A DNA stretch of 64,000 nucleotides from Sphingomonas sp. ERG5. GTDB lineage: Bacteria; Pseudomonadota; Alphaproteobacteria; Sphingomonadales; Sphingomonadaceae. The DNA lies in assembly GCF_000803065.1 (NCBI RefSeq), contig NZ_JSXI01000068.1:24293-88292 (forward strand), given 5' to 3'. This document shows positions 53,901 to 61,458 of this stretch, one piece after another. The position numbers and the translations under genes are program-made. The stretch's first letter is position 1. Each line of letters starts with the position of its first letter. Under the pieces are notes generated by a model. That model saw nothing but the letters and a program-made list of their open reading frames with translations, was not told the DNA's origin and did not search any database.

Positions 53901-56589
53901 TCAGCGTGCCGGAACCGCCCTGACCGACGATAAGAACACCGCTGTTGGTCCATGAGCCGGCACTATCGATCGTCACCGTGCCAACAGCACCACTGCCGTT
54001 ACCGACCACGGCGGTGGCGCTGGAAACACCGCCGCCATTGGTGATGTTCAGCGTACCGTTACCGAATGCGCCGACGTTGAGGTTGCTGGTGCTGGTCCAT
54101 GTCGAACCGGCGCCATCGACCGTGACCGTGCCATCGCCGTCCGAATAGCCGATCTGGCCGAAGGTGCCAGAAACGCTGCCGCCGTTAATGATGCTCAGCG
54201 TACCGCTGCCGCCGCCCCAACCGACCTGGATGGCGCTTGTCGTGCCGCTGTTGATCCACGTCGAACCCACGCCATCGACCGTGGCTGTACCCGTGGCGCC
54301 GCGGCCGACAATGCCGTCGCCGCCGGTCTGGCGGACGCTGCCGCCATTGGTGATGTTCAGCGTACCGTTGCTGTTCGCGCCGGCCCCGACATAGACGCCG
54401 CTGCCGCTCGTCCATATCGAACCCGAGCCATCGATCCCGACTGTGCCCGTGGTACCGGCGTCCTTGGCGATCACGCCATTGTTGTTGGAAACGCTGCCGC
54501 CGTTGCGGATGGCGAGTGTGCCGCCGTTGACGGCGATTTCGCCACTGAAGTTGCTGGCCCCCGTCAGCGTCAGCGTGCCGAGGTCGGTCTTGTCGAGGCC
54601 GCCGGTCCCGGTAAGCGCGGAGGCAATGGTCGCGGTCATGCTCGCGCCGGCCGCGGTGCCGTCCCCCACGCGGATCGGCGTGGCCGACTCGGTGAGGTTC
54701 AGCGCATCGCCGGACATTTGATAGCCGCCGACGAAGAATTGCATCCCGCCGGTCACATCGAGTGCGCCGCCGCCCGCGCTGACCGTCACGGTGCCCGGCG
54801 TTCCCTGAAAGATCAGCATTGAGGCGGGGCCGTATACGCCGTTCTCGCCGCCGCTCGCGTTCGTCCAGTTGGTTCCGGCGGCGCTCCATATGCCTGTACC
54901 GCCATCGACCACATTGTTGGCAGCGCTATTCGCGCCATCCCAGAAACTATAGGAGCCGGGCACGACCGCCCCAACCAGCAGATTGATCTGGTTGGCCGCT
55001 GAATTCTGCACGCTCAGATCGCCGGCAGAATAGCCGGTCGGCGTCGCGCCGATGGTCATCCCGTTGTCGGTCAGCGCCCCACCATAGTCGAACAGGCGAT
55101 AGAGACCGTTGCCGAAGCCACCAGCATTGCTCACATTGAGCGTGCCGTCGAGTGTCAGATTGCCGGTGACATTGAACAACCCTGTCGATGCCGGAGCGCC
55201 GAGCGTCACTGCCAGGGTCGAGTCGGTATCCAGTGACAGGCTGGACATGGTGAGCGTCTGGCCCTGCAGGCCCGACAGCGTGCCGCCGCTCTTTACCGTC
55301 ACCTGACCGCTGATCGTGCCCCGACCGCCGAGCGTGCCCTGGTCGTTGACGCTGACGTCGCCGGCGATCGATCCGCCATTGGCGCCCCCGACGTTCAGCC
55401 GGCCACCGCCGTCGATGATCGTGCCGCCAGTATAGGTATTGACGCCGCTGAGGATCAGCGTGCCGGCGCCTGTCTTGCGCAAGCCGACGCGGATCGCGGT
55501 GCCGCCGGAAGTGCCATCGACCCCGTCCTTGATGACGCCGGAAAAATTCGTGTCGGCCAGTTGATCGAGAACGGTGAACAGGTGGCCATTGGACGATGGC
55601 TGGGTCGTGGTGATCGTGCCTGCCCCGGAGAGCCCCCCCACCCTCCCGGATGCACCGCCAAGGTCGAGCACGGCCCCGCTGTAGATCGTGAGCGAACCGG
55701 TCTGCGCGCCCAGCGAACCGCCACCACGAAGCAGCAACGTGCCCGCTTCAATCGTCGTCCCGCCCGAATAGCCATCCGAGCCGGAAAGGGTGAGCGCACC
55801 CGACCCACGTTTGACCAGGGCGAGCGGAGCACCTCCATCAGTAATGCCCCCCGAGAAAGAAGAATCGCCGAGCAGCGAACTGTCGATCGTCAGGGTCGCG
55901 GCCGTAGCCGCGTTGTTCGCGATCCAGCCGCTGTTATTGGCGGCGCTGGTGATACGGCCAATGACGGTATCGATACCATTCAGGTACATGAAACCCCCGA
56001 TGCCGCCGCCGACCTGATTGCTGAAAATCAGAGCATTGGCGTTGTCCAGGGCATTGGCGGCCCGTATGTTGAGGGTGGCGTATTCGAAAAATGTCTGGGT
56101 TCCGCCACCGATCGCGTTTGCGACATTGAGGTTGAGGCTGCTGCGCTCCCTGAAATACTGTGTTCCACCGCCGATCGCGCGTGAAACATTCACGTTCAAA
56201 GTGCTATCGCCGCTGAAATCCTGCTGTCCGCCGTGGATGCTGTTAATCGCCCGCGCAGTGAGAACGCTGGTTTGTTTGAAATATTGCAGCCCGCCGTTCA
56301 CCGCATGCGCTACCGACGCGTCCAGCATGCTGGTGTCGTAGAACATCTGCGTCCCGTCGGTAACCGTATCGGCCGCCGCCGCGTTTAGCGTGCTGGAATC
56401 TCTGAATTGCGCGAGGCCCGGGGAGTTGAACGGGCCGTTGGTCGTGTCGTTGCCGGTATAGGTCTGGGCATGCGCCGACTGGGGCGAGATGGCGATCGCA
56501 AGGAGCGCGAGTGTCGAGGTCGTGACAGACAATGTCTTGAGGGAGATAGTTCCCGAACGATTGCTGTTGCCGGAATTTCTTGCAGTCAT
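47986..56589 (-). CDS. giant autotransporter adhesin (type Va secretion)
   Basis: 2867 residues from the ATG at 56589 with AGGAACG before it; the frame extending to 56724 adds a leader without signal features. Signal peptide (about 1-41, ending SAHAQ), then six 21-residue repeats (66-191). A very long passenger of autotransporter-associated beta-strand (PATR) repeats and PEP-CTERM/T5SS-type GTVTVDGAGSTW repeats follows. The C-terminal barrel (about the last 270 residues, GVWGQAIGSWGRMGSDGN onward) ends in Phe. A Ser/Gly/Thr-rich, low-Cys passenger fits a surface beta-helix adhesin. Its upstream region holds a motif also found before the neighbouring two-component system, so it is probably controlled by it. 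No subtilisin-type protease domain is visible. Confidence 0.92.
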   Translation of the reverse strand: MTARNSGNSNRSGTISLKTLSVTTSTLALLAIAISPQSAHAQTYTGNDTTNGPFNSPGLAQFRDSSTLNAAAADTVTDGTQMFYDTSMLDASVAHAVNGGLQYFKQTSVLTARAINSIHGGQQDFSGDSTLNVNVSRAIGGGTQYFRERSSLNLNVANAIGGGTQTFFEYATLNIRAANALDNANALIFSNQVGGGIGGFMYLNGIDTVIGRITSAANNSGWIANNAATAATLTIDSSLLGDSSFSGGITDGGAPLALVKRGSGALTLSGSDGYSGGTTIEAGTLLLRGGGSLGAQTGSLTIYSGAVLDLGGASGRVGGLSGAGTITTTQPSSNGHLFTVLDQLADTNFSGVIKDGVDGTSGGTAIRVGLRKTGAGTLILSGVNTYTGGTIIDGGGRLNVGGANGGSIAGDVSVNDQGTLGGRGTISGQVTVKSGGTLSGLQGQTLTMSSLSLDTDSTLAVTLGAPASTGLFNVTGNLTLDGTLNVSNAGGFGNGLYRLFDYGGALTDNGMTIGATPTGYSAGDLSVQNSAANQINLLVGAVVPGSYSFWDGANSAANNVVDGGTGIWSAAGTNWTNASGGENGVYGPASMLIFQGTPGTVTVSAGGGALDVTGGMQFFVGGYQMSGDALNLTESATPIRVGDGTAAGASMTATIASALTGTGGLDKTDLGTLTLTGASNFSGEIAVNGGTLAIRNGGSVSNNNGVIAKDAGTTGTVGIDGSGSIWTSGSGVYVGAGANSNGTLNITNGGSVRQTGGDGIVGRGATGTATVDGVGSTWINSGTTSAIQVGWGGGSGTLSIINGGSVSGTFGQIGYSDGDGTVTVDGAGSTWTSTSNLNVGAFGNGTLNITNGGGVSSATAVVGNGSGAVGTVTIDSAGSWTNSGVLIVGQGGSGTLNLNGVAGARGVLKTPSITKRQGAGAVNFDGGILRAANFNGDLLSGFADGDVTIKAGGAFIDSNGGGVIISAPLGGVGALTKQGGGTLALTGANSYAGGTIVESGTLQVLGDGTLGATTGSLVVAGGATLDLGDTSQTVGALSGAGTITGTILGNPVLLNVNQATNTIFSGVISDGFDPIVGGTAQVGLTMRGGGILTLSGANSYTGPTRIYGGGEIQVDGSITSAITVDSGGALSGAGTVFNAVTLNQNGLLAGQSGQTLTMNSLTLNNGSVVVAALGAPSTSELFKVQGDLVIAGTSLLDVSPQTGFGSGLYRVISFDGNLTGGGSLAVDPVANPQWNLQVQTAAHQVNLLVGASTNPGSFAFWNGAQTAPNNLVNGGAGIWTATGTNWTNVNGSASGSYDPAAMLIFQGTPGTVTVSAGGGALDVNGGMQFFVGGYQVSGDALNLTAPATPIRVGDGTAAGASMNATISAALTGSGGIDKTDLGTLILSGANTYTGGTTISAGTLKFDVDLGGTLGAQTGALAIAGGATFDLTGTNQTVGALSGAGSITSSVYGGRISPLTVNQATNTSFSGAITDGYMTGAGDGTVWLIKGGAGTLTLAGNSAFSFTSVDGGTLAIANGGTVANLTSYIGETAGSNGTMLVTGIGSVWTTDYLFLGYQGAGTLTIADGGRVSTGAGTVDMVQTNSSAGTLNLNGTVGSRGVLETNGVHRGRGGATVNFDGGILRATTADADLLSHFAAGDVTIMAGGAFIDSNGYQMQISSPLGGIGALTKLGAGELYVIGANTYAGGTNIEAGRLFIGDGGTLGAQTGSLFIAGGATLDLGITSQTVGSLSGSGDITSTVTMGGTSVLTVDQATDTIFSGAIKNGIQILSPGSATLPPIIAPTIVGLTKSGTGTLTLSGSNAYTGNTNLTGGTLLINGALGNTQVAVASGAALGGTGTIAGDVSVADGGILLGRAGQTLSMGSLALSGGSVVNVSLGAPSTTRLFNVTGDLALNGTLNVGNAGGFGDGLYRLFDYGGALSGSGLAIGATPAGYAAGDLTVQTSVAHQVNLIASSGPYIFWDGASTTANGMVDGGSGVWSAARTNWANTNATANGAYDPATMLIFVGTPGTVTVDAAGAGALDIGTGLQFANNGFVVQGDGLSLIGGATAIRVGDGTAAGAGIAATIGSALGGSGSLDKTDLGTLILTGANSYAGGTTISGGTLQLGNGGMTGSIQGNVVNNGVLAFDRSDTTTFAGKISGSGTLNQIGTGTTILAAANTYAGSTTISSGTLEIAATGGITSDVINSAAFRNAGSVAGRVTNNAGATFVQTGGSVSNGVVNAGTVNVSGGALNGTIANNAGGSFTVSGTVTGNGGFSNANGATLAVTTTGAYAIAGLLTNSGSVTVAQGGSLTAPTGIVNNAGGVITNNGTVTDALDNAGTVTNNGTYNANVTSNIGTINNSAGATWNGNFNTAGIVNNAGTINGGLTQSVGTTTNTGAITGAVTIAGGLFTGTGSVGGLNVAGGATVRPGVGGSIGTMSVAGGITFNAGSTYQVAANAAGQASRINATGQAIISGGTVNVVAGSGNYRPQTDYTILSAIGGVSGTFASVTSNLAFLDPSLSYDAGNVYLRLRRNDISFAGIGQTPNQIAVGGPTEKLGWNSPVFDAVVNLSADQARDAFDQLSGDIQPSMRTTMLEDSRFVRGAVLDRIRASADGEGRGVWGQAIGSWGRMGSDGNASRLNRSTGGLLMGLDAGSRNVRLGAVWGYNQTNLDSRGSSGKIDSYHLGTYAGAQWGAASIRTGIAYSWSDLHTTRNIAFPGFSDTTRASYNGGTFQAFGELGYGFDLGRIKVEPYANVAYVRARTNGFSETDGYAKLSGAKAGTDVTFTTLGLRTTTSFDLGGAQAMLRVGAGWRHAFGDTTPVTALRYQAGGGAFAIAGLPLTRDAATIDAGLDVAISGRTSIGISYGAQVGSRLFDQTARVNLAFKF
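50319..51050 (-). repeat. large autotransporter module, C-terminal copy
   Basis: One of three copies of an about 735-bp block, from LxGxxGQTLxMxSL through GFGDGLYRLFDYGG, IFWDGA, NPATMLIFxGTPGTVTV and IRVGDGTAAGA to LDKTDLGTLIL. The shared mark GTCGGTCTTGTCGA (or a one-base variant) falls about 2.1 kb from the same point in the next copy. Confidence 0.75.
52418..53160 (-). repeat. large autotransporter module, middle copy
   Basis: Same block as at 50319-51050, offset by about 2.1 kb; it keeps GSGLYRVISFDG in place of the RLFDYGG form, so it has diverged most in the LYR segment. Confidence 0.75.
54551..55275 (-). repeat. large autotransporter module, N-terminal copy
   Basis: Third copy of the block, about 2.1 kb from the middle one, with GNGLYRLFDYGGALTDN and the end LDKTDLGTLTLTGA. 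The regular spacing implies duplication of a roughly 700-residue unit. Confidence 0.75.
56017..56394 (-). repeat. six 63-bp (21-residue) repeats at the autotransporter N-terminus
   Basis: Protein repeats with a strict 21-residue period. Each begins S-x-L-N/D/T, has a small residue plus I/V/L near position 10, GG at about 13-14, Q at 16 and F at 18, for example STLNVNVSRAIGGGTQYF. The last copy has lost the GG. The GGxQxF element recalls the GGxQxV turn of AIDA-type repeats. Confidence 0.85.
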
Positions 56590-56896
56590 CGTTCCTGTCC
56601 CCTTGCGACGACCGGCCGCGCGAGTGTGCAAGGCGGCGCGCACGGGCATCCACCCCACGCCACCATCGGCGGGACCGTAATCGTTTGATTGCTCTCCATT
56701 CCCGCTGGAGAGATCCGGCCGCACTTTTGCTGCGCCGACAGCGGCACATCAATCCCGCGTTCAGGGGGTGTCGGTGCGATAATGTTGGTAAATTCAGGGT
56801 TTTCCCCTTGTCGGGGATTGGTCTGGCGCCGAAAGGGTCCGCGCGCTCCCGGTCCTCAGTTGTTGCTTGCCGCCGCGCGGCGCAGTGAGCCGCAGA
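56590..56896. promoter_or_regulatory. upstream region of the giant autotransporter
   Basis: 307 bp without a gene. It holds a copy of the CCCGCGTTCAGGGG motif (56750-56768) and, further left, the ribosome site of the autotransporter gene. Confidence 0.6.
56750..56768 (-). promoter_or_regulatory. operator-like motif, copy A (autotransporter promoter)
   Basis: CAATCCCGCGTTCAGGGG on the plus strand, that is CCCCTGAACGCGGGATTG read towards the gene. It lies about 160 bp before the autotransporter start. About 60 bp around it are nearly the same as around copy B, including GATAATGT and TTCAGG-TTTT. Confidence 0.6.
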
Positions 56897-58132
56897 TTAG
56901 CACCCCCCGGCGCCGCGCACGATACCGCCCAGCATTCCACCAAGGCCCTTGGGCTTGCACCGCTTCTTCTGTTCCTGGTTCTGCTGGTCCTGGCCCTGCT
57001 GCTCCTGGCCGCTCTGCGCCCTTATGCGCCCCATCGGCATGCCCTGCGCCTCCATCCAGCTTGTCACGGAACGGTGCCGGATGCGGGCGTTCCATTCGAG
57101 CCGCCAGGGGATGGCATCCGAAACCGGGCGTGGCGGATAGGAGAAATCTTCTTCCGGCCCGAAAGCGGTCAACGTGCCGGTGCTGAAGTCGGGCATCGCC
57201 TGCCGCACTTCGACCGGTATCACGCAACTCGTGACCGTCGGGGGCAGAACGGTCCTGTCCTTCACCAGCCTGGTCACCTGAGCCGGCGAAAGCCAGTCCG
57301 ACAGCCCGCCGCCGAACTGGCGGGTGGCGCTGCTGGTCCAGATAACCATGTCGCCCATCTCGCCGTTCGGCCCCATCTTGCCGCCGGTGACGAACGCCAG
57401 ATATCCGGTGGCGTCAAGGATGCCGGTCCAGCTCAGCATGGTTGCACCCGCGGCCTGCTGACGGTTGGTAACCTGCAGCGGCTGCATGAAATCCCTGGCG
57501 GCCGTGAAGCTTATCTCCGGGGCATAATTGCTGACGATACGATGCGCGCCGATCAGCGAGCTGTCCGGCTTTGCGGACTTGCCGTCCTCATACGGCCAAT
57601 GGCCGAATGTCCGGCTGTTCTGCAAGCTGGGGCCTCCGTCGCGCGGGATCGTGGTCGACCAGATGCCTGCCGGCATCTGGCCGCCGGCAACCTTGGCGAA
57701 GTCGATGATCACGGGTTGCCCTTTGGGCGCATTCGCTCCGCACCCCCAGAAAATCAGCAGCCGGCCTTTGGGCTTTTGCGGCAGTTGATCGCCCTCCGCG
57801 CGCTCGACCCTAGCCGTACCCAGAAGCACCGATTTGCCGAGCCTGGCGCCGGCGGGCATGAAATGCTCCGCCCTCGGATCGCCCTTCGTCGCAGCTTCCG
57901 TCGATCCCAGCCGAAGCAGCAACTCGTGCTGGACATTATTTCCCGCTCGTCCACCGAACATCATCCCCATCATCGAGCCGGTGCCCATCGCGGCCGTGCC
58001 GGAAACCGTCCCCGCTTTCACGTCGTAACGCGCAACCGGACCGCTGGCCGGATTCTGCGCAGCGAACAATGGAAGCGAAGCGATCGTGGCGGCACCCACC
58101 ACCGTGCCCAATACAATGCGTCGAGATACCAT
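56897..58132 (-). CDS. exported protein of unknown function next to the autotransporter
   Basis: 411 residues with an N-terminal signal (VSRRIVLGTVVGAATIASLP; a weak twin-arginine look) and an AlaGlnAsn site near residue 26. The middle is beta-rich with HELLLRLGSTEA, RLLIFWGCGANAPKGQPV and a W/G-containing segment. The last 40 residues are Gln-rich (EQQGQDQQNQEQKKR) then Gly/Met (GLGGMLGGIVRGAGG). I do not recognise the family. It sits between the broken lipoprotein gene and the autotransporter, so a role in the same envelope process (assembly or modification) is likely but unproven. Confidence 0.6.
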   Translation of the reverse strand: MVSRRIVLGTVVGAATIASLPLFAAQNPASGPVARYDVKAGTVSGTAAMGTGSMMGMMFGGRAGNNVQHELLLRLGSTEAATKGDPRAEHFMPAGARLGKSVLLGTARVERAEGDQLPQKPKGRLLIFWGCGANAPKGQPVIIDFAKVAGGQMPAGIWSTTIPRDGGPSLQNSRTFGHWPYEDGKSAKPDSSLIGAHRIVSNYAPEISFTAARDFMQPLQVTNRQQAAGATMLSWTGILDATGYLAFVTGGKMGPNGEMGDMVIWTSSATRQFGGGLSDWLSPAQVTRLVKDRTVLPPTVTSCVIPVEVRQAMPDFSTGTLTAFGPEEDFSYPPRPVSDAIPWRLEWNARIRHRSVTSWMEAQGMPMGRIRAQSGQEQQGQDQQNQEQKKRCKPKGLGGMLGGIVRGAGGC

Positions 58133-58151
58133 TGTCCAACTGCCCTGATTT

Positions 58152-58767
58152 TCAAGTCCGCAAACCGCGCTCCCACCGAAGATCAGTGAGGCCCATTGAA
58201 GCGATACGCAGGCTCATTGCCATCGCCGCGCGAGTATCGGAGGCTCGGATTCGTGAGCCTGCGGCTGAACTCGGTGGCCATCGCTTTGGGTTGCTCGATC
58301 TCAGCGGCAGAAGGGCCCGGTCGGCGAACAACGTACAGGCAGTGTTCGGTTTGGCAGCGACGCGTTTTGCGAGATCGCTGCGCACGCGCAGATCCACGCA
58401 GCGGCCCGATTCCCCACGGCGCGTCGCCGCCGATCGCCTTGCCAGCGTGCCGTTCAGCATCAACTCGGCCATCGCACCCATTACCTGCCGTGTGCCGTCG
58501 TGCAATGGCTCGGTGTGCTTGTCCTCGCCGCCCAGCGCCGCTTCCATGCCATTGGCTTGCATGATCTTGTCGTGCAGCCAGAATTCCAGCTTCGAGACGG
58601 CCCCGCGCGGTCTGCAACGGGCCCTCGTCCCGCACCTTCTCGAGCTGGGCTTTGGTGGGGACGAAGGGGTTGCTCGATCCCTGTTCATTGTCGGGCGTCT
58701 TCCCGCAACCTGTCAGGAGCAGGGCGTCCGCAATGATCGCGGTGTTTGTCCATGCTTTGTCCGGCAC
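58152..58767 (-). pseudogene. frameshifted lipoprotein gene
   Basis: The minus-strand frame from 58767 starts with a lipoprotein signal, TNTAIIADALLLTGCGKTPD (lipobox LTGC), and continues PFVPTKAQLEKVRDEGPLQT. It then loses protein-like character near 58605, where the next frame takes over with AVSKLEFWLHDKIMQANGME and VMGAMAELMLNGTLA. Further on the first frame again looks real (AAEIEQPKAMATEFSRRLTN). At least one, perhaps two, frameshifts are needed, so it is either a pseudogene or a sequencing error. It would encode an about 190-residue outer-membrane lipoprotein. Confidence 0.5.
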
Positions 58768-58869
58768 CTCGACCTTCCCCCTCGCAATCCACGCCGCGTG
58801 CGACAGCCCCGCCAGGGCCAGCGCTTAATACGTGAGCGATGAAATTTCCCACCTTGGGGCCGCCACAAC

Positions 58870-58887
58870 AATCCCGCGTTCAGGGGA
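58870..58887 (-). promoter_or_regulatory. operator-like motif, copy B
   Basis: CAATCCCGCGTTCAGGGG, identical to copy A over all 18 bases. It lies about 100 bp upstream of the lipoprotein start and just before the 3' end of the sensor kinase gene (58912). Confidence 0.6.
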
Positions 58888-58911
58888 TGAGGGCACGATA
58901 ATGTGGTCGGT

Positions 58912-60648
58912 TCAGGCTTTTCGTGTCGTGGCAGCGATGATCGGGATGGTCAGGATCAGTTGCGTGCCCCGTCCAGGCACACTTTCGATTTCTATTCGTC
59001 CGCCCATCTGATCCGCCCGGCGGCGCATGTTTGCAAGGCCGCGCCCTTCGCCGGCTGCGCCTGACGCGCTCTCCGGCTCAAACCCCATGCCATCGTCCGA
59101 CAGCATAACGAGAATGGTGCCATCTTCACCCGGCTTCACCGCGAGTTCGATCGTTGTGGCGGCAGCATGCCGCACACTATTGGAGATACCCTCCTGCAAC
59201 AGCCGATAGAGGCTGAGCAGCCGCCGCACGTCGAGGCTCGGTGCGGGGATCGGAAGCGTACAACGATAGTCCAGAGTGATGCCGGATCGGGCGAGACGGC
59301 CCGCCATGCGCTCCCGAAACAGCGCCAGCGCCTCATCGATCGGTTCATTGCCCGCGTCGATCGCACTGGCCATGTTGCGCAGGTCATCGACCGCCGACTG
59401 CAGCCCCTGCTCGATTTCCAGCGAATTCAGCCGATTCCCGCGAACGTCGAGGAGCATGTGCGTCAATACGCCGCCCACCCCGTCATGCATGTCGCGCAGC
59501 AGACGCTGGCGCTCGGCGTCGATCGCGATCACCCGTTCCTGATGGCGCAGCAGTTGCGAGGAGCGCAGCAGGCTCGCGTCCTGTTCCAGCACCTGACGTT
59601 CCAGATCGCTGCGCTCCCCCTCCGCCTCCTGATTGAGCCGGTGCCCTTGCAGCCCGATCTCGAACAAGATGCCAAGCATCGTCAGCGGCGGCGCGAGGAC
59701 CGATGCCTGCAATGCGAAACCGGTGGGTGGCGGCAGGAGAAACAGGTCGAAACCGATCGAGGCAAGAGCGACAAGCAATATCGCCAGAACCCGGATCGCC
59801 GGCCCCGGCGCTGTCCGCCCCATTCGCAGCAAGGTTACAACGCCATATCCGAGCAGCAGGGTTAGCGCGATCGCATCGAACCAGGGCACAATCGTCGCGA
59901 AATCGGCGCCTGCAATCATCATAACAAGCAATATGGCGAAGGTGACGATAAAGCAGCCGCAGGTCGCCCACGCCTCGCGCGACCGCCAGTCGGCAAAAGC
60001 GTTCACGGCAAGCGCCGCCACCGTCAGCATTAGATATTCGGTGCCGTAGCGCAGTAACGGAAACCAGGCATAGGGCAGGTTTTCCACCCCGAAGGTGGTG
60101 AGCCATGCGTCGATGCCCACCAAAATGAGCAGCAAGCCGGTAACGCACTGGAGACGCGAAAACCGGTTGACCGGCAACAGGACGAGCAAAGCCGCTCCCA
60201 TCATCAGTTCCGTCGCAACGACCAGCCATACCATGTCGAAACGCTGGAACCGTTCCCGAGCGGCCGCCTCGCTCAGGCGGTCGAAAGATCCTGCATAGGC
60301 TATCGCCGCCTTCGGGCAGGGAGACGTCAGGCAGGTAAGCGACCACTCATTCCCTACTGTCGTTTCTGCGCGCGACAATAGACTCGCCTGCGCCGGATAC
60401 AGGACCACGGGCTGCCAGCCCGGAATACGCAGCACGGCCGGCCCGGAAAGCCCGAGGGCATAGCCGCCTATCTTTCCCGGTTCGGATGCGAGCAGCGCAC
60501 GCGCTACCGGCAACCGGTACTCTTCAAGCGTGCCGACCGGTCGCAAGCCAGCGACGATGAGCGCGTAGGCGCCCCAGAACAGCAATTGCGCGCCGACGAT
60601 GATCGCCACCGCGCGACGCCATCCCGTCAGCCGGGACACGATGTTCAC
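58912..60648 (-). CDS. membrane sensor histidine kinase (NarX/DegS-like, HisKA_3)
   Basis: 578 residues from a GTG at 60648 that overlaps the regulator stop (GTGA). The N-terminal half has an extracytoplasmic loop (about 40-140) and seven or eight membrane spans (140-330) resembling a 7TM sensor. A coiled region (340-375) leads to HisKA_3 with phospho-His388 in RDMHDGVGG, and then HATPase (SNSVRHAAA, SDDGMGFE, GRGLANMRRRADQMGG). It pairs with the LuxR/NarL regulator encoded directly upstream. Cys106 and Cys111 in the periplasmic loop could form a disulphide. Confidence 0.92.
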   Translation of the reverse strand: MNIVSRLTGWRRAVAIIVGAQLLFWGAYALIVAGLRPVGTLEEYRLPVARALLASEPGKIGGYALGLSGPAVLRIPGWQPVVLYPAQASLLSRAETTVGNEWSLTCLTSPCPKAAIAYAGSFDRLSEAAARERFQRFDMVWLVVATELMMGAALLVLLPVNRFSRLQCVTGLLLILVGIDAWLTTFGVENLPYAWFPLLRYGTEYLMLTVAALAVNAFADWRSREAWATCGCFIVTFAILLVMMIAGADFATIVPWFDAIALTLLLGYGVVTLLRMGRTAPGPAIRVLAILLVALASIGFDLFLLPPPTGFALQASVLAPPLTMLGILFEIGLQGHRLNQEAEGERSDLERQVLEQDASLLRSSQLLRHQERVIAIDAERQRLLRDMHDGVGGVLTHMLLDVRGNRLNSLEIEQGLQSAVDDLRNMASAIDAGNEPIDEALALFRERMAGRLARSGITLDYRCTLPIPAPSLDVRRLLSLYRLLQEGISNSVRHAAATTIELAVKPGEDGTILVMLSDDGMGFEPESASGAAGEGRGLANMRRRADQMGGRIEIESVPGRGTQLILTIPIIAATTRKA

Positions 60649-61295
60649 GGGCGCAGCAACCCACTGCGAAAGGCGCGCACCATGGCCTCGCCCCGGTTGC
60701 TCACCCGAAGCTTCCGGTAGATCGATTTCACATGATCACCAATTGTGTGCGGCGATATCTCAAGCGCCGCCGCCGCCTGCCGGTTGCTGTAGCCCCGCGC
60801 CAGAAGCTGAAGCAGTTCGATTTCGCGCGGCGACAATGGCGGATCGGCATCATCCGTTTTCGAATTGTCCCGTTGCCGACGCAGATGACGCAACACATAA
60901 GCGGCGATACTCGGCGACAACGGCGCGCCGCCAGTCAATGCATCGGCGGCTTGCTGACCGATGTCGAGGCTGTCGAGATCCTTCAGCAGATAGCCGTCCG
61001 CCCCCGCCAGCACAGCCGCCAGAACGGTTTCCTGATCTCCGAGCACTGATAGGACGAGTATTTTCGGTTCGAGGCCACCTCGTGCACGGATTTCTTCGAT
61101 CAGTTCGATCCCGCTTCCATCGGGAAGGCCAAGATCAAGAATAAAAAGATCTACCTTCCGATCGAGCAGGGCCCGCGCGCCTGCCAGCGTGTCTGTCGTG
61201 GCCACTAGCGATAAGCCGGCGTGCGCCACCACACCGCGTCCAACATGAGCGGAGACAAGCGGATCATCCTCGACAATGACGACGTTCGCCTTCAC
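60645..61295 (-). CDS. NarL/LuxR-type response regulator
   Basis: 216 residues from a GTG at 61295 with AGGGGAG 8 nt upstream; the frame further back has no sense as a receiver. Receiver domain with acidic pair Glu9-Asp10-Asp11, phospho-acceptor Asp54 (LFILDLGLPDG) and Lys in YLLKDLDS. The C-terminal LuxR HTH has LSPREIELLQLLARGYSNRQ and ALEISPHTIGDHVKSIYRKL. Controlled by the kinase gene it overlaps. A motif similar to copies A and B stands about 95 bp before it, which would allow autoregulation and joint control of the autotransporter. Confidence 0.92.
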   Translation of the reverse strand: MKANVVIVEDDPLVSAHVGRGVVAHAGLSLVATTDTLAGARALLDRKVDLFILDLGLPDGSGIELIEEIRARGGLEPKILVLSVLGDQETVLAAVLAGADGYLLKDLDSLDIGQQAADALTGGAPLSPSIAAYVLRHLRRQRDNSKTDDADPPLSPREIELLQLLARGYSNRQAAAALEISPHTIGDHVKSIYRKLRVSNRGEAMVRAFRSGLLRP

Positions 61296-61389
61296 TTCTC
61301 CCACTCCCCTGTCCCGCAATCGGTCTGCCGGGCCATTGTGCACTGATCAATACACCGTACCGCTACCTTTTCACCCAGCTGTCTGATTT

Positions 61390-61409
61390 CAATCCCCGGT
61401 TCGCGGGGT
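61390..61409 (-). promoter_or_regulatory. operator-like motif, copy C (response regulator promoter)
   Basis: CAATCCCCGGTTCGCGGGGT, sharing CAATCCC-GTTC-GGGG with copies A and B but with a more perfect inverted CCCC/GGGG. It ends about 95 bp before the regulator start. Confidence 0.5.
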
Positions 61410-61458
61410 AGTTCGCTAACCTGGAGACTTGGAGCGCTACTTGAGTGCCAAGGGTGGA

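Noticed and set aside
48241..56184. Many plus-strand frames rich in Pro/Val/Ala across the autotransporter gene
   Set aside because: They repeat with the module pattern of the sense gene and have no own starts; shadows.
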